A program made the position numbers and the translations under genes. Source: Latescibacteria bacterium UBA6620 (GTDB lineage Bacteria > Latescibacterota > UBA2968). From it: a DNA stretch of 54,285 bases. The stretch spans positions 16,619 to 70,903 of the forward strand of contig DJHM01000028.1 of NCBI GenBank assembly GCA_002433075.1, in the 5' to 3' direction. Under the pieces are notes generated by a model. That model saw nothing but the letters and a program-made list of their open reading frames with translations, was not told the origin of the DNA and did no database searches. Position 1 is the stretch's first letter. Each line of letters starts with the position of its first letter. Shown here in pieces: positions 1-8,876 of the stretch.

Positions 1-1
1 A

Positions 2-1171
2 GCCGCCCTCTACGCCCGCCGATCGGGCCTCAGCGTCCTCCTGCTCGACAAGGCCCGTTTTCCACGCGACAAGGTTTGCGGCGACGCCCTTTCTGGCAAA
101 GCCGTTACGATTCTTCGCGACCTCGGGCTCCTCGATAAAGTCGCCGACCTGCCCGGTGCCCTCATCAACGTCGTCACCTTCGGTAGCCCCAAGCACGTTC
201 ACATCGACATCGACCTGAGGCGGTCCTCTCGACCCGACCTCTCCACAGGCTACGTGATTCGGCGCGAAGTGTTCGATCATTTCATGTTCCGCGAGGCTCG
301 TCAGGCCGCGGACCACACGATCGAAGGGTTCACCGTCAAAGACGTCCTGCGGGAGGAGGGTCGCGTCACCGGCGTCATCGGCAGCGGCGAAGACGGGACC
401 CAGCAGACCTTTCGGTGCCGCGTACTCCTGGGAGCGGACGGATTCAACTCCATCGTAGCCAGGAAGCTCGACCTCTACCAACACGATCCCCGGCACTGGG
501 TCGTCGCCCTCCGACAGTATTACCGCAACGTCAAGGACCTCGACAACCAGATCGAATTGCACTTCATCGACGAGGTGATTCCGGGCTATTTCTGGATTTT
601 TCCGATCGAGGACAATCTGGCCAACGTCGGCATCGGAATGTTGCACGAGTACATCAAGGCCAACGATGTCGATCTTCGTGTTGCCTTGAAGAACGCCGTC
701 CGCAGCGAGGCATTTCGCGAGCGTTTCGACGGCGCCGAGCCGCTAGAGGAACCCATCGGGTGGAACCTTCCTGTTGGGAGCCTTCATCGGACCAACCACG
801 GAGACGGCTTTATACTCCTGGGTGACGCGGCCGGCCTCATCGATCCGTTTACAGGAGAGGGGATCGGCAACGCGTTTTATTCCGCGAAGTTCGCTGTCGA
901 CACCGCTCGGGAAGCCATCGACGCCAACGACGTCTCGGCCTCCTTTCTCAAACGATACGACCACACTCTGTGGAATGAGATCGGAGACGAACTCAAGACG
1001 AGTCATAGGCTACAGCGCATCGGACGGTCACGAAAACTCCTCAACTTCGTCATCAACAAGGCCGCTCGAAGCGAAGAGGTCCGTGATACGATTATGGGAA
1101 TGATCGTGGACGAGGTTCCAAAGCGCCGCCTGGCGAACCCTTTCTACTACCTCAAGCTCCTGTTTTCCTGA
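2..1171 (+). CDS. Geranylgeranyl-reductase-family FAD-dependent oxidoreductase (5' end outside window)
   Basis: The frame is open from base 2, so the N-terminal FAD Rossmann GxGxxG lies upstream of the window; 389 residues are visible. The family signature FPRDKVCGDALSG lies near the visible N-terminus, and the second FAD motif GDAAGLIDPFTGEGIGNA sits about two thirds through. These are hallmarks of the GGR group of flavoprotein reductases/monooxygenases, which reduce isoprenoid double bonds or oxidise lipid-like substrates. It ends 80 bases before a glycosyltransferase, ACP, SDR and acyl-ligase run on the same strand, so it may act on the lipid or acyl part of that pathway (inference). Substrate cannot be read from the sequence. 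Family call is firm. Confidence 0.88.
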   Translation, partial: AALYARRSGLSVLLLDKARFPRDKVCGDALSGKAVTILRDLGLLDKVADLPGALINVVTFGSPKHVHIDIDLRRSSRPDLSTGYVIRREVFDHFMFREARQAADHTIEGFTVKDVLREEGRVTGVIGSGEDGTQQTFRCRVLLGADGFNSIVARKLDLYQHDPRHWVVALRQYYRNVKDLDNQIELHFIDEVIPGYFWIFPIEDNLANVGIGMLHEYIKANDVDLRVALKNAVRSEAFRERFDGAEPLEEPIGWNLPVGSLHRTNHGDGFILLGDAAGLIDPFTGEGIGNAFYSAKFAVDTAREAIDANDVSASFLKRYDHTLWNEIGDELKTSHRLQRIGRSRKLLNFVINKAARSEEVRDTIMGMIVDEVPKRRLANPFYYLKLLFS

Positions 1172-1251
1172 TCCTTCGACCGACTCGTAAGGACGGGTTT
1201 CGCGCGGTAACGGTTGCCCTCCGGATGGGTGGAATGTAGGTTTTCGCGAAG

Positions 1252-2481
1252 ATGATATTTGGAACACCAAGTACTGGAAGGACACACAGCGGCTCGACCC
1301 CCTGCGTCGTGCAGATCATCGACCGGCTGAACGTCGGGGGTCCGACGCCCTACGTGTGTCAGATCACGCGCGGCCTGAAGCGTCTAGGCTACACGGCCCA
1401 CCTGACGAGGGGGCGCATCGCGCGTGGCGAATCCGAAATGGTCGAAGTCATTCGGGATTCGGGCGTCGAACCGATCGACATTCCAGAGCTGGGACGGTCG
1501 ATCTCACCCTGGAAGGACGCCTGTGCATTTCACGCCCTCTACAGGCTGCTGCGAGAAACGCGACCGCAACTCGTCCATACCCACAAGTCCAAAGCAGGCG
1601 TCCTCGGGCGATTCGCCGCTCGATTGGCTGGCGTGCCCGTCGTCGTGCACAGTTTCCACGGACATCCGTTCCACGGCTACTTTTCCAGATGGCAAAGCGC
1701 CCTGATCGTCATTGCCGAGCGGCTACTCGCTCACGCGACCGACACGATCGTCGCCGTCAGTCGACAACAGCGCGAAGAGCTGCTTCAATACAGAGTCGCT
1801 CCGCGAAGCAGAATCCAGGCGATCCCTCTCGGATTCGACCTTTCAAACTTCCTCGATCCGCAGCGAGTCGACAGCACTTTCAGAGCCGAAATCGGGTGCC
1901 CCCCAGACGCACCCCTCGTCGGCGTCGTTGGCCGCCTGGCCCCGATCAAGGCCATCGACCAGTTTCTGAAGGCCGCCCGAATCGTCGCGGACCGGATCCC
2001 GGACGTGAGATTCGTCATCGTCGGTGACGGGGAGTGTCGGTCGGATCTTGAAGCGCTCGCCGCGGAACTCGAAATCGAGCACCAGGTCACGTTCGCTGGA
2101 TTCAGACGGGACGTTGACCGGATTTACGCCGCACTCGATCTGACCGTATTGTCTTCATACAACGAAGGGATGCCCGTTTCGCTCATTGAAGCGATCTCAT
2201 CGGGGTGCTACGTCGTCTCAACGAGAGTCGGGGGTGTTGAGGACCTGGTCGACACGGACGGAGTTGGCGTCACGGTCCCTCCTGGCCAACCCGACGACCT
2301 CGCTGAAGCCGTCGTCGATGCCCTGGACCGAAAATGTCAGGTCTCGGAGCCCCATCGTCGACGTGTCGGCTATCAATATGGAATCGACCGGTTGATGTCC
2401 GACCTGAATCGACTCTATGAGAGACTGCTGCTCAGAGCGAACGTGCGTAAGGTCCCCGACGTGCAGGTCACGGGAGGGTGA
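1252..2481 (+). CDS. GT4-family glycosyltransferase
   Basis: 409 aa, GT-B fold, family 4 pattern. The N-terminal half has VVQIIDRLNVGGP and the H-x-H type acceptor loop HTHKSKAGVLGR. The C-terminal half has the donor-binding VVGRLAPIKAID, VIVGDGE and the E-x7-E stretch YNEGMPVSLIEAISSG with two glutamates. Such enzymes transfer a sugar from a nucleotide-sugar to a lipid-linked or polysaccharide acceptor at the cytoplasmic face of the membrane. Its stop codon directly abuts the ATG of the acyl carrier protein gene, so the two are co-transcribed. The ATG start is the first in frame and precedes the conserved VVQIIDRL strand by about 20 residues. Exact sugar and acceptor unknown. Confidence 0.93.
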   Translation: MIFGTPSTGRTHSGSTPCVVQIIDRLNVGGPTPYVCQITRGLKRLGYTAHLTRGRIARGESEMVEVIRDSGVEPIDIPELGRSISPWKDACAFHALYRLLRETRPQLVHTHKSKAGVLGRFAARLAGVPVVVHSFHGHPFHGYFSRWQSALIVIAERLLAHATDTIVAVSRQQREELLQYRVAPRSRIQAIPLGFDLSNFLDPQRVDSTFRAEIGCPPDAPLVGVVGRLAPIKAIDQFLKAARIVADRIPDVRFVIVGDGECRSDLEALAAELEIEHQVTFAGFRRDVDRIYAALDLTVLSSYNEGMPVSLIEAISSGCYVVSTRVGGVEDLVDTDGVGVTVPPGQPDDLAEAVVDALDRKCQVSEPHRRRVGYQYGIDRLMSDLNRLYERLLLRANVRKVPDVQVTGG

Positions 2482-2784
2482 ATGGAAGAAAAGGTCGAAA
2501 AGCTGATGAGGGATGCCGTTGCGGAGTTCAACGCCGATCGTCCCTCGGACCAGCAACTGAACGATGACACCCTCACCCCCCTCATCGGAAAGTCGACCCT
2601 GCTCGATTCGCTGGATCTGGTCAGGCTGATCGTCGCCGTCGAGGAACAGATTCAGGATACGCTCGACATCCGACTCACCCTCGCCGACGAGCGGGCGATG
2701 TCGGAATCGAGCAGCCCCTTCCGCACCCTCGGATCTCTCCAGGACTACATTCTCCAACGTCTGAGCGAGCAGGACGATGGCTGA
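2482..2784 (+). CDS. Acyl carrier protein
   Basis: 100 aa with the carrier-protein helix II motif LLDSLDLVRLIVAVEE; Ser43 in D-S-L is the predicted 4'-phosphopantetheine site. It is slightly longer than a typical fatty-acid ACP (about 80 aa). The ATG follows the glycosyltransferase stop with no gap, and its 3' end overlaps the next SDR gene by 8 bases, showing tight translational coupling. Standing next to an AMP-forming ligase and a FabG-like SDR rather than to fab genes, it is likely a dedicated carrier that holds an acyl unit for transfer to a glycan or amino sugar. Dedicated ACPs of this kind occur in exosortase/XrtA-type polysaccharide loci (known from those loci; assignment here is inferred). 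Confidence 0.88.
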   Translation: MEEKVEKLMRDAVAEFNADRPSDQQLNDDTLTPLIGKSTLLDSLDLVRLIVAVEEQIQDTLDIRLTLADERAMSESSSPFRTLGSLQDYILQRLSEQDDG

Positions 2785-3475
2785 GCCCCGCGTGATTCTG
2801 GTGACCGGGGCCCGCAAGGGCATCGGCAACAGTCTCGCCCGGCACTACGCCGGGCTCGGAGACCGGGTGATCGGCTGCAGCAGAAAGCCCGCTGACGAGT
2901 ACGAAAATTACCGTCACCTGTGTCTGGACGTCTGCGACGAAACCGCGGTCGGCGAGCTGTTCTCGGAGATCAAGAGCACACACGGTCGAATCGATGCGCT
3001 CATCAACAACGCCGGCATCGCGGCGATGAATCACGCCTTACTCACCCCGCTCGACACCGCACGAAGGATCCTCGACACGAATGTCATCGGCACCTTCCTG
3101 TTCGCCCGCGAGGCCGCCCGACTGATGATGAAAAACGGCGGCGGTCGAATCGTGAACTTCACCACGGTCGCGACGCCTCTCCGGCTCGAAGGAGAAGCCA
3201 TCTACGCTTCATCGAAAGCCGCGGTCGAAAACCTTACCCGGATTCTGGCGCGTGAGTTCGGCGAGATGGGCATCACCGTCAACGCGATCGGGCCTTCGCC
3301 CGTCCGGACCGATCTCGTCCGCAATGTCCCCGAAGAGAAGCTCCAGTCGTTGATCGACCGCCAGGCGGTCAAACGATTCGCCGAGACCGCCGACATCACG
3401 AACGTCGTCGATTTTTTCCTTCGTCCCGAGAGTGCGATGATCACGGGTCAGGTGGTCTATCTCGGGGGCGTGTAG
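2777..3475 (+). CDS. SDR-family oxidoreductase (FabG-like)
   Basis: 232 aa classical short-chain dehydrogenase. Visible are the NAD(P) site TGARKGIGNS, the NNAG motif, and the catalytic Y-A-S-S-K. It probably reduces or oxidises a 3-keto/3-hydroxy group on the acyl chain carried by the adjacent ACP. The gene overlaps the ACP stop by 8 bases and is followed two bases later by the ligase, so all three lie in one operon. It is a little short at the C-terminus but ends with the usual ITGQVVYLGGV strand, so it is complete. Confidence 0.92.
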   Translation: MAEPRVILVTGARKGIGNSLARHYAGLGDRVIGCSRKPADEYENYRHLCLDVCDETAVGELFSEIKSTHGRIDALINNAGIAAMNHALLTPLDTARRILDTNVIGTFLFAREAARLMMKNGGGRIVNFTTVATPLRLEGEAIYASSKAAVENLTRILAREFGEMGITVNAIGPSPVRTDLVRNVPEEKLQSLIDRQAVKRFAETADITNVVDFFLRPESAMITGQVVYLGGV

Positions 3476-3477
3476 CC

Positions 3478-4854
3478 TTGGCCATCGATTTTCTCCTGAA
3501 GCGCTTCCAGGACGCTGCCGAGTCCAATGCCATCGTCTGGCGGGGACAAACCGTCTCCTACACGTGGCTTCACGACCAGATCGCACAGGACAGCCAGACC
3601 CTAGAGAAACGCGGAGTTCGGGCAGGGTCTGTCGTGCTTCTCCACGCGGATTTTTCTCCCTCGTCCATCTCCCTGTTCCTTGCCCTGGCCGGCCTCGGCT
3701 GCATTGTCGTCCCTCTCACCAGAGACGCCACCCCCCAACTCGATCGCTTCGCCGACATCGCCAAGGCAGGAGTGTCCGTCACCACCGATGACGGCGATGC
3801 GGCAGAGGTTCGCTTTCTTTCGAGCCGGCCCGATCACGAACACTACACCACACTCCGGGAACGGGGACATCCCGGTCTCGTTCTCTTCACCTCCGGCTCG
3901 ACCGGCGAGAGCAAGGCCGTCGTCCACGACCTTGACCTGATCCTGGAGAAATTCAAGACACCCCGCCCCGCATTCAGGACCATCGCCTTCCTGCTCTTCG
4001 ACCACATCGGCGGCGTCAACACGATGCTGCACACGCTCTCCAACGCCGGGTGTCTCGTCACCATCGACGACCGTCGCCCGGAAGCGGTGCTCGCCACGAT
4101 CGAAGCGCACGCTGTCGATCTCCTCCCCACCTCACCCACCTTCCTCAACCTTCTGCTCCTGAGCGAGTCACACCGCGACCACGACCTGAGCAGCCTGCGC
4201 CTCGTGACCTATGGCACCGAACCGATGCCACAGAGTACACTCAGGCGGTTACACGAGCTGTTTCCCGACATCGACCTCAGACAGACCTACGGACTCTCCG
4301 AAATCGGAATCCTTCGCGCCAAGTCACGGGGACCCGATTCGCTCTGGATGAAGCTGGGTGGAGAAGGCATCGATACCCGCCTGGTCGAAGGCATCCTCCA
4401 GATCCGTGCTCGATCGGCGATGCTCGGATATCTGAACGCCCCCAGTCCCTTTACCGATGACGGGTGGTTTGACACAGGAGATGAAGTGGAAGTAGAAGGG
4501 GAGTATCTCAGAATTCTGGGACGGTCGTCCGACATCATCAACGTCGGTGGGGAAAAGGTCCACCCCGCCGAGGTAGAAAGTGTCATCGAGGAAATGTCCA
4601 ACGTAGCCCAAGCAACCGTCTACGCAGAACCCAACCCCCTGGTCGGACAGGCCGTGTGCGCCAGAGTGACGCTCGTGAATCCCGAATCCCGCAAAGACTT
4701 CTCGGTCCGGATGCGTCAACACTGCGGCGAACGTCTGCTGCGTCATAAAGTGCCCGTCCGCGTCGAACTCGTCGAAACGCATCAACACAATGAGCGCTTC
4801 AAGAAGCAACGCCGAACCGACGCGTCCTCAAACAGAGAGACCTATCCTTCGTGA
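3478..4854 (+). CDS. AMP-forming acyl ligase (ANL superfamily)
   Basis: 458 aa adenylating enzyme. The P-loop-like signature LFTSGSTGESKAVVH, the core Y-G-L-S-E-I, and the hinge region WFDTGDEVEV...ILGRSSDIINVGGEKV are all present, so both N- and C-terminal domains are intact. It activates a carboxylic acid as acyl-AMP and most likely loads it onto the neighbouring ACP (inference from gene order). The start is TTG, two bases after the SDR stop; the only alternative is far downstream. It overlaps the following acetyltransferase-like gene by four bases. Similar small ligases are part of XrtA-associated glycan loci. Confidence 0.9.
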   Translation: MAIDFLLKRFQDAAESNAIVWRGQTVSYTWLHDQIAQDSQTLEKRGVRAGSVVLLHADFSPSSISLFLALAGLGCIVVPLTRDATPQLDRFADIAKAGVSVTTDDGDAAEVRFLSSRPDHEHYTTLRERGHPGLVLFTSGSTGESKAVVHDLDLILEKFKTPRPAFRTIAFLLFDHIGGVNTMLHTLSNAGCLVTIDDRRPEAVLATIEAHAVDLLPTSPTFLNLLLLSESHRDHDLSSLRLVTYGTEPMPQSTLRRLHELFPDIDLRQTYGLSEIGILRAKSRGPDSLWMKLGGEGIDTRLVEGILQIRARSAMLGYLNAPSPFTDDGWFDTGDEVEVEGEYLRILGRSSDIINVGGEKVHPAEVESVIEEMSNVAQATVYAEPNPLVGQAVCARVTLVNPESRKDFSVRMRQHCGERLLRHKVPVRVELVETHQHNERFKKQRRTDASSNRETYPS

Positions 4855-5801
4855 ACGTACGAAGGCTCGAGCGCCCCGACCTTGACGACTATCGTCGGGC
4901 AAGCCAGGTAGGCGCACCCTACTGGGCCTACCTCGAAGCCTTGAACACCGACCTCCGATTCAGAACGTTTCTCGATCTGGGTGTGGAGCTCGTCGTCGCG
5001 GAAGAAAACGACGAGTACCGCGCGGCGTGCTTCGTACTTCCCGATCTCCTCGACCACGGGGGACGTCCCGAGAAAATCGTGTGGCTGTTTCAGCTGGCGG
5101 CGACCCGGGATGCACGGAATGCGGGCGCTCTTCTGCTTCTCGCGATGCGCGAGTGGTATCCCACAATGATGAGTGTCGGCGTCACCGACGAGGCGGCACG
5201 CGTCTATCGGGCGATGGGGTGGAAGAGCAACGAGGATGTCTGGCGGTGCGTACGCCCGATCGACATCGGCGCCGTTCGGAACGAAGAGGGGCGGAGACTC
5301 GGAAGGTGGGCCAGACGCGGGTTGGGTGTGGGGGGAGTCGTCTATACGATCGGCACCCGCCTGGCCGAATCCAGCGTTGGTTTCGGAGCTACGCGAGTAG
5401 CACCCTCACAGCCGGAAACGAAAACCACCCTCCCCGTAGGAACGCACGATCGTGTGCGAAGCGTGGCGCACTACCTTCCCGTCCACTCCATCCAACAAGG
5501 TCACGACCTGCTACAAGCCGTGGATGTCGGTGGCATCGCCCGCATCGTGTCCGACAACACCACCGGCATCGGTCGCCACCGAGCGCACGCGCGTCTATGG
5601 AAATCGTTACGGGGTCAGGGCGTCCGCCTCATCGAACAGGTCGCGCTCTCGCCCGCCGCCTGCCGAACCAGTCTGTTCAGCGGCTACTTTCCCATCCGGA
5701 TGCCCGTCTACGTGTGGTCGCGGACCGGAGATCCCTCTCCCATTTTCCAAGACTTTGCCCGATCTGGCTTCGGGTTCGCCGACTGCGACAAGATCCTCTG
5801 A
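4851..5801 (+). CDS. GNAT-fold acyltransferase-like protein
   Basis: 316 aa. The first 145 residues look like a GNAT domain: N-terminal VRRLERPDLDDYRRAS, beta-strand LVVAEEND, acyl-CoA loop region LFQLAATRDARNAGALLLL, and the Y-R-A-M-G-W element. The C-terminal half (from about residue 150) is not recognised and may be a second degenerate GNAT-like domain. The GTG start overlaps the ligase stop (GTGA), so it is translationally coupled to the ACP/SDR/ligase genes. A plausible role is transfer of the ACP-bound acyl group onto a sugar amine; the deacetylase encoded next door could create such an amine. That is inference. Confidence 0.7.
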   Translation: MNVRRLERPDLDDYRRASQVGAPYWAYLEALNTDLRFRTFLDLGVELVVAEENDEYRAACFVLPDLLDHGGRPEKIVWLFQLAATRDARNAGALLLLAMREWYPTMMSVGVTDEAARVYRAMGWKSNEDVWRCVRPIDIGAVRNEEGRRLGRWARRGLGVGGVVYTIGTRLAESSVGFGATRVAPSQPETKTTLPVGTHDRVRSVAHYLPVHSIQQGHDLLQAVDVGGIARIVSDNTTGIGRHRAHARLWKSLRGQGVRLIEQVALSPAACRTSLFSGYFPIRMPVYVWSRTGDPSPIFQDFARSGFGFADCDKIL

Positions 5802-5807
5802 CGTTCC

Positions 5808-6671
5808 TCAAGCCTCGCGTACCTTCAGCGCATCCAGAGAGACTCGCGGAATCGTATCGGAACGTTCGGCTTCTTTGATCGTTGTCCCGATCGTTCCGAA
5901 TCGATGACGGGACAGAAGGCGAGCCGTCCGTTTCGCCGTCACCCGCAGATTCTGGTAGTGGGTAAACCGTGCCTTCCGCTCCATCTGCACGTTGGGGTGA
6001 TCCGGATCGAACTCCCAGGGATGGACGTAAAACATCGCGCTCTCCCCCGACCGGTCTCCCCGAACGAACGGACGTCGGGTCAGGATCTGTGGAAACAGTC
6101 GAAGGTAGGCCCCGCCTGAACCCAGTCGTCGACCCGCCAGAGACCAGGTTGACACCGTGAACTCCAGCAGCCCATTCTCCAACCGGAAGAGCCCTTCGGG
6201 TGCACCCTCGATCCCATAGCGCCACGTGACGACCGGCGAAATCGAGCAATCGTATTGATAGCCCAGTTCCGGGAGTACATCGCAGGCCCACAGAGAATCC
6301 AACGTCAGGGAGAAGAAGGGTGCCCGGAAGCCTCGAACGGCGACCCCCGACAGATCCTCCAGTCGCGCTTTCACATCGGCCTCGCTTGCCCTGAAACGAT
6401 CCCGGTCCAGATCGTAGAGCTTTTCGTGGCATTCGCCGTGCGACCCGATCTCGTGGCCTGCAGAAGCAAGACGTCTCACGATGTCAGGGCGATGTTCTGC
6501 AACCCATCCCAGAACGAAAAACGTCGCCAAAACCTCCGCATCATCCAGAAGCCCCAAAAGGACATCCAGACCGTGGTCCAGCCGGTCAGGCTGACTCGGC
6601 CAGGCGTCGACCGGCATATCGATGCCCTGAAACCAGTCCTCGAGGTCTACGGAGAAGGCGTGCGTCACCAT
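5808..6671 (-). CDS. Polysaccharide deacetylase, XrtA/DUF3473 type
   Basis: 287 aa from the chosen ATG. NodB-type motifs are clear: FSVDLEDWF with the catalytic/metal aspartates near residues 9-12, SHGECH giving H78 and H82, and the R-A-P-F-F-S motif. The C-terminal part ending in FYVHPWEFDP matches the DUF3473 extension of deacetylases found with exosortase/PEP-CTERM glycan loci. It would N-deacetylate a GlcNAc-type polysaccharide. The start fits the conserved N-terminus VTHAFSVDLEDW; an upstream extension of 23 residues is open but not conserved-looking. It is convergent with the acyl operon (7-base gap), and divergent from the TetR gene. Confidence 0.9.
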   Translation of the reverse strand: MVTHAFSVDLEDWFQGIDMPVDAWPSQPDRLDHGLDVLLGLLDDAEVLATFFVLGWVAEHRPDIVRRLASAGHEIGSHGECHEKLYDLDRDRFRASEADVKARLEDLSGVAVRGFRAPFFSLTLDSLWACDVLPELGYQYDCSISPVVTWRYGIEGAPEGLFRLENGLLEFTVSTWSLAGRRLGSGGAYLRLFPQILTRRPFVRGDRSGESAMFYVHPWEFDPDHPNVQMERKARFTHYQNLRVTAKRTARLLSRHRFGTIGTTIKEAERSDTIPRVSLDALKVREA

Positions 6672-6751
6672 ACGCCCAACATACGTTCCTCCCCGATTCT
6701 GAGCAATCGAGCCCCGAGCTTGAGTTTCGGTCCTCACCACCCTATATTCAA

Positions 6752-6782
6752 GACCGATCAGTCAACTATCCTGAAATCGGTC
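6752..6782. promoter_or_regulatory. Inverted repeat before the TetR gene
   Basis: GACCGAT (6752-6758) and ATCGGTC (6776-6782) are perfect 7-base inverted arms separated by 17 bases, ending four bases before the TetR start codon. TetR regulators normally repress themselves through such a dyad, so this is a candidate operator. It could also affect the divergent deacetylase gene. Confidence 0.5.
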
Positions 6783-6786
6783 GGAT

Positions 6787-7389
6787 ATGGGACGAACGAG
6801 CGACGCGAAAGAGCGCATCATCGACACGGCATCAAGGCTCATCCACGAGCGAGGGTTCGAACACGTGGGTGTCCAGGAGATCTGTACGGCCGCAGACGTG
6901 CGGAAAGGCAGCTTCTACCACTTTTTTCGCTCAAAGGACGACCTGATTCTGGACGTTCTCGACCATCACTGGAAGAACGCCAGATCCCAGTACTGGCGGC
7001 TCGCCCTTGGAGACGACCTGCTCCCGATCGACCGGTTGCGTCGCTTCTTCCACATGGCGTATTTCTACTTCAGACAGACGTCAGAGGCCCAGGGCGCGCT
7101 ATGGGGCTGTCCGTTCGGCAATGCCGGACTCGAACTCGGCGCACGGAACCGCAGAATCGTAGGTAAAATCAGTGAAATCTTCGACGATGCGGTAGATCAT
7201 CTGCAGACCACCCTGCGCGAAGCGGTTCGAAACGGCGAACTGGAAAACATCAATCCGCAGGAAACCGCCGTTGCCACATGGGCTTTTTATGAAGGTACCC
7301 TCCTCCTGGCCAAGGCCAGACAGGAGCCCGAGTTGATTCGAGAACTCGGTGACACCTATATCCGAATGTTGAAAAACAGTGCAGGATAG
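6787..7389 (+). CDS. TetR/AcrR-family transcriptional regulator
   Basis: 200 aa. Residues about 8-55 form the TetR helix-turn-helix (RIIDTASRLIHERGFEHVGV then AADVRKGSFYHFFRSKDDL). The C-terminal ligand domain has the W-G-C-P-F-G-N element resembling the NemR/AcuR branch, whose members often respond to electrophiles or reactive aldehydes (known for the branch). The next gene downstream, 57 bases away, is a peroxiredoxin-like gene, which fits a redox or electrophile stress role. An inverted repeat ends just upstream of the ATG. Confidence 0.92.
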   Translation: MGRTSDAKERIIDTASRLIHERGFEHVGVQEICTAADVRKGSFYHFFRSKDDLILDVLDHHWKNARSQYWRLALGDDLLPIDRLRRFFHMAYFYFRQTSEAQGALWGCPFGNAGLELGARNRRIVGKISEIFDDAVDHLQTTLREAVRNGELENINPQETAVATWAFYEGTLLLAKARQEPELIRELGDTYIRMLKNSAG

Positions 7390-7446
7390 GCCTTCCCCAT
7401 TATAATTGACCATGAAGTCAACAATCAACACCAGGCAATCCTCGAT

Positions 7447-8035
7447 ATGAATCTGAGCATATCTCGGCCCTGTTCGATCGACGACCTTACCCGGTCCGGT
7501 GTCGTCTCCCGGGCCCTGAGCGACGGAGAGAAGGCGCCCGATTTTGAACTCCAGAGTAACTCAGGTCAGACTGTCCGATCGATGCTTGGAGGGGCCTGTC
7601 GTCCTCAGCTTCTATCGGGGAACGTGGTGTCCGTTCTGCACGCTCGAAATGCAGGCCCTGAGCGAGAGCGTTGAATCTCTGGAGGACCTCGGTGCTTCTC
7701 TTCTCGCCATCTCTCCCCAGTCTCACGAAGCCTCCAGCAAGACGGCCGAAGACCACGGGCTGACGTTGGACCTGCTTAGTGATCCAGGAAACAGGGTTGC
7801 GCGAACCTTCGGGATCGTGTTCTATCTTCAGGACGAGATTCAATCCATCTACAAGGCGTTGGGACTCGACCTTTCGCTCCTGAACGGAGACAGCAACTTC
7901 GATCTTCCAGTACCCGCAACCTTCGTCATCGACGAGAAGCGAATCATCAGACACGCCTTTGTCGATCCCGACTACACACGGCGACGGGATCCCTCAGAAA
8001 TCGTCAACATCCTCCGTACACTTCCCGCATCGTAG
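7447..8035 (+). pseudogene. Peroxiredoxin-like (AhpC/TSA) gene with a frameshift
   Basis: The N-terminal part (GEKAPDFELQSNSGQTV) lies in one frame from the ATG at 7447, and the rest (VVLSFYRGTWCPFCTLEMQA onward) lies in the next frame. The switch is near 7588-7594, in a G-rich run, consistent with one extra base. The C-P-F-C redox centre and the complete thioredoxin fold are present after the shift. In the intact family these proteins reduce peroxides or act as thiol oxidoreductases. Either this is a real frameshift mutation or a single-base sequencing error; this site alone cannot decide. It follows the TetR gene. Confidence 0.75.
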
Positions 8036-8053
8036 CACCCTCACCTGCTTGAC

Positions 8054-8281
8054 TCATTCATCCTTCTCGCACACGAGCGGTGTTCTCCTGGCCGCCCTCC
8101 TACTGCTCGTCTCGGAAATCCCTGGTGCGTCGCCGTGATCCTCGAAGATCCTCCAGAAACCTCGTCCATACAATTTGATCTGCTTCACAAAACGCTCCCT
8201 GGCTTCTCCCAGGGGCGGGATGACTGGGAAGTCTGGCAACCGCTCGTACAACAGGCCGGGATCCAGACCTAACACCCTCAC
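8054..8281 (-). CDS. Possible small protein, unrecognised
   Basis: A 75-codon frame downstream of the Rrf2 gene on the same strand (83-base gap). Its first two thirds (GLLYERLPDFPVIPPLGEAR and following) has a protein-like composition, unlike the arginine/serine-rich shadow frames around it. The start is GTG without a convincing ribosome-binding site. It may be a remnant of a longer gene. No family recognised. Otherwise I see nothing in 8036-8363. Confidence 0.25.
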   Translation of the reverse strand: MRVLGLDPGLLYERLPDFPVIPPLGEARERFVKQIKLYGRGFWRIFEDHGDAPGISETSSRRAARRTPLVCEKDE

Positions 8282-8363
8282 CTACACGAGCTTCGCCCTG
8301 GATGCCGGACATTTTCGGAACTACCTGTGTTACAAAATGGACCCAAAAAATAACGGCTCCTTC

Positions 8364-8852
8364 TCAGGACCCAGGCGCAATCCCCGCTTCGATCGCAGCT
8401 CGGGCACGTTCACCGAAAAGTGGATTTTCCATCATCTCAGCCGCGAGATTGGCGATCGTCCTATTTTCGAGAACGTTCGCGACAGCCTCTTCAGCCTCGC
8501 TGCAAACAGACTTCATCGATTCCTGGATCGTACATCCAACCGGACAGATCTGGTTCGGCTCGGTATAGTGAAAGTGGAAAAGAGATCCATCCTCGGTCGC
8601 CCGATAGACATCGAGCAGAGAGATCTTTTCCACCGGTAGCGCGATCGAAAACCCTCCTCGGGCTCCCGACTGCGACCTCACCAGACCCGCTTTCCGGAGT
8701 TGGCCAAGAAGCCGTCGAATGACGACCGGGTTCGTGTTGACACTTTCCGCGATCATGTCCGACGTGACCGACTTCAGTCCGCTGTGCTCGGTGATCAAAT
8801 GAAGACCGGTCAGGATGTGGGTTGCCATGACGAACCGGCTGCTGGGATTCAG
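8364..8852 (-). CDS. Rrf2-family transcriptional repressor
   Basis: 162 aa from the proposed start. The winged-helix pattern NPSSRFVMATHILTGLHLI, followed by ESVNTNPVVIRRLLGQLRKA and GARGGFSI, is diagnostic of Rrf2. Three cysteines in CPVGC...C (C-x3-C-x10-C) sit where other Rrf2 proteins bind Fe-S clusters or sense oxidants. The conserved N-terminus begins at a CTG (8852-8850) that has AGGAG six bases upstream; the first ATG (8830-8828) would cut into the domain, and the next ATG upstream adds an unlikely extension across the operator. So a CTG start is proposed. A strong dyad lies just upstream, suggesting autoregulation. Confidence 0.88.
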   Translation of the reverse strand: MNPSSRFVMATHILTGLHLITEHSGLKSVTSDMIAESVNTNPVVIRRLLGQLRKAGLVRSQSGARGGFSIALPVEKISLLDVYRATEDGSLFHFHYTEPNQICPVGCTIQESMKSVCSEAEEAVANVLENRTIANLAAEMMENPLFGERARAAIEAGIAPGS

Positions 8853-8876
8853 GGGTCGCTCCTGTGAAATCGTTAT

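Noticed and set aside
1252..5801. Polyketide or fatty-acid synthase cluster
   Set aside because: No ketosynthase, acyltransferase or thioesterase; a glycosyltransferase and GNAT dominate.
8175..8639. Open frame on + overlapping the Rrf2 gene
   Set aside because: Composition is that of an antisense shadow; the Rrf2 reading on - is unambiguous.
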